This document shows positions 62,518 to 64,000 of a DNA stretch of 64,000 nucleotides, in pieces. This stretch comes from Anaerolineae bacterium. GTDB lineage: Bacteria > Chloroflexota > Anaerolineae > 4572-78 > J111. Position numbers and translations under genes: made by a program. The stretch is from contig JAKLJP010000002.1 in assembly GCA_023151115.1 (NCBI GenBank), positions 248,001 through 312,000 on the forward strand. The letters are read 5' to 3'. The notes beneath the pieces are model-generated. The model made no database searches and was not told where the DNA came from. It saw only the letters and a list, made by a program, of their open reading frames with translations. How positions within the stretch are numbered: position 1 is the stretch's first letter; the number at the start of each line of letters is the position of its first letter.

Positions 62518-63963
62518 ATGGACAAAGAGCTGTTGTTACAACCGCACACGCCGGCATTGCCTCGCCGCAGCTTGGCCATGCAGCTGACCGAACATAAGTA
62601 CATTCTGGTGGCGGTTGATGGTTTTTTGGTGCTGATTGCCCTTTTGCTGGGGCTGCGCTTTGGGGCGCAACGGTCGGGCTGGACCTTCTCCCTCAACCTG
62701 ATTTTGGATTACACCGGCTGGTTGGTTGGCTTGACGGCGCTTTACTTTGTCCTGGCCACAGTCAATGACGCCTATAAACCCAAAGTAGCCGCCGATCCTG
62801 TCGCCAGTTTTGTGGCCCTGCTCAAAACAGTGCTGCAAATCTTTGTGTTGTACTTGCTCATTTACGCTCTATCCCCACCCTTCTGGCTGCCCCGCCACTT
62901 TGTCGGCTTTTTTGCGGTCGTTGCGCCCTTTTTGCTGTTTATATGGCGGCGCTTGTACAGCTCGGCCTTTGCTCTGACGGTTTTTCAACGGCGGGCCATT
63001 ATCGTCGGCGCCGGCTGGGCCGGCCAAACCATGCTCAAGACTATTCGGGATTTTGCCCCGGCCCACTTTGAAGTGGTTGGCTTTGTGGATGATGACCCGG
63101 CCAAACAGCAAACCACTATCCAAAATGTCTCCGTTATCGGCTCCACTACCGACTTACCGGCTTTGGCGCAAAAAAGAGCCGTGACGGATATCGTTATGGC
63201 TATCAATCGGGATGTGAAGGGCGAAGTCCTGGCCCAGTTGTTGACCTGTTACGAGCGGGGAGCGCAGGTCTCAACGATGTCGGAGTTGTATGAACGTTTG
63301 ACCGATCGCGTGCCGGTCGAACACACCGGCGACAATTGGTATGTGGTTTTGCCCCTGGATCGAGGGGGACAGCATCTATTTTACCGCCTGGTCAAACGGA
63401 TTCTGGATGTTAGTATCGCCTTAATTGGCTTGGCTATTTTTGCCACCCTGCTCCCCCTCTTGGCTTTGCTCATCAAGTTCGACTCACCCGGGCCGGTTTT
63501 TTATCGCCAAAAAAGAATGGGGCGGGCCGGAAAAACATTTGAACTGATTAAGCTGCGCTCTATGGTAGTTGACGCCGAAGCCGACGGCCAACCCAAGTGG
63601 GCCGATAAGTACGACTCACGGGTCACAAAAGCCGGTCTTTTTTTGCGCCGCACCCGCCTGGATGAATTGCCGCAGCTTTTGAATGTACTTAGCGGCGATA
63701 TGAGCCTGATCGGCCCCCGACCAGAGCGGCCCGAATTTGTAATCGAGTTGCAGCAAACCATTCCCTTTTATCGCACCCGGCTTACCGTTAAGCCCGGCCT
63801 GACCGGCTGGGCCCAGGTGAATTACGATTATGGCCGTTCCGCAAGCGATGCGCTGGAAAAGCTCCGTTATGACCTCTACTATATCAAGCACCAATCGCTA
63901 CAATTAGATTTGGTGATTCTCCTCAAAACCGTTGGGATCATCCTCCTCTTAAAAGGCGTTTAA
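62518..63963 (+). CDS. Polyprenyl glycosylphosphotransferase (WbaP/WcaJ-like)
   Basis: Four membrane helices and a CoA_binding_3-type Rossmann region (AIIVGAGWAGQTML, VVGFVDDDPAKQQ) precede a fifth helix and the bacterial sugar transferase domain. Its motifs are FYRQKRMGRAGKTFELIKLR, RRTRLDELPQLLNVLSGD, SLIGPRPERPEF and KPGLTGWAQVNYDYG. The enzyme starts chain assembly by moving a sugar phosphate onto undecaprenyl phosphate. It begins three bases after the GT2 gene and overlaps the next start (TAATG). Confidence 0.93.
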   Translation: MDKELLLQPHTPALPRRSLAMQLTEHKYILVAVDGFLVLIALLLGLRFGAQRSGWTFSLNLILDYTGWLVGLTALYFVLATVNDAYKPKVAADPVASFVALLKTVLQIFVLYLLIYALSPPFWLPRHFVGFFAVVAPFLLFIWRRLYSSAFALTVFQRRAIIVGAGWAGQTMLKTIRDFAPAHFEVVGFVDDDPAKQQTTIQNVSVIGSTTDLPALAQKRAVTDIVMAINRDVKGEVLAQLLTCYERGAQVSTMSELYERLTDRVPVEHTGDNWYVVLPLDRGGQHLFYRLVKRILDVSIALIGLAIFATLLPLLALLIKFDSPGPVFYRQKRMGRAGKTFELIKLRSMVVDAEADGQPKWADKYDSRVTKAGLFLRRTRLDELPQLLNVLSGDMSLIGPRPERPEFVIELQQTIPFYRTRLTVKPGLTGWAQVNYDYGRSASDALEKLRYDLYYIKHQSLQLDLVILLKTVGIILLLKGV

Positions 63964-64000
63964 TGGTTTCCGCCAGCAAACCCACTTTAATAGCCACCCC
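63963..64000 (+). CDS. Start of a further gene, 3' partial
   Basis: ATG 63963 overlaps the TAA of the glycosylphosphotransferase gene (TAATG) and the frame is open to the window edge (12 residues, MVSASKPTLIAT). Only the coupling and the open frame support it; the product cannot be named. Confidence 0.5.
   Translation, partial: MVSASKPTLIAT

Overview
The window reads as one long piece of a bacterial genome, most likely a member of the Chloroflexota (Anaerolineae-like). This placement is inference. It rests on moderately high G+C in most genes, abundant GTG/TTG starts, lipoproteins and exported proteins with Thr/Pro/Glu-rich linkers, FG-GAP/STAND fusion proteins, a DUF2142-type membrane protein, and dense families of short repeats. 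I see no rRNA, convincing tRNA, CRISPR array or transposase.

Layout. 1-7.3 kb: a GT-C-like membrane protein cut by the left edge, then a signalling run (hybrid histidine kinase, REC-histidine kinase, lipoprotein). 7.3-12.3 kb, minus strand: a giant one-span protein with an FG-GAP beta-propeller outside and a STAND-type ATPase inside. 12.3-14.3 kb: two unrecognised minus-strand genes, one with two acidic Cys-containing helical repeats and one a small exported protein made of four 28-residue LWSHSGGG repeats. 14.4-20.5 kb: a DUF4143-type ATPase behind a leaderless promoter, a STAND-winged-helix regulator, an OmpR-type two-component pair and a thioredoxin-fold lipoprotein. 20.8-22.6 kb: NYN-domain, HEAT-repeat and SnoaL-like proteins.

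22.6-29.7 kb is a first glycan block: three GT2 enzymes, one GT4 enzyme, a methyltransferase and membrane proteins. 30.0-35.6 kb is a plasmid-like replication/partition module. An ExeA/TniB-like ATPase and a ribbon-helix-helix-like protein diverge from a DnaA_N-containing initiator-like protein followed by parA and parB. The module has near-consensus divergent promoters, a structured leader, a cluster of GATTTAC/GTAAATC motifs inside the initiator gene, and palindromes that could be parS. 35.6-43.3 kb, minus strand: a 1,941-residue polytopic protein, a PrsW-family protease and a small anchored protein.

43.6-64.0 kb is a cell-surface polysaccharide locus on the plus strand. It holds an ABC exporter (Wzm/Wzt type), glycosyltransferases, a polysaccharide pyruvyl transferase, a Wzx-type flippase, a sulfatase-fold protein with Thr at the nucleophile position, a TylF-type methyltransferase, a sulfotransferase, a UGM-like flavoprotein beside a GlfT2-like transferase, and a polyprenyl glycosylphosphotransferase. 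An AT-richer core (about 45.5-57 kb) sits between GC-rich flanks, as expected for exchanged surface-glycan genes. Precursors would be assembled on a polyprenyl lipid, decorated (pyruvate, methyl, sulfate or phosphate groups) and exported.

A second layer runs through the window: several families of short tandem or palindromic repeats. They lie between genes and also in frame inside genes, where they sit in loops and linkers of membrane proteins. In several places they have displaced the likely start codon.
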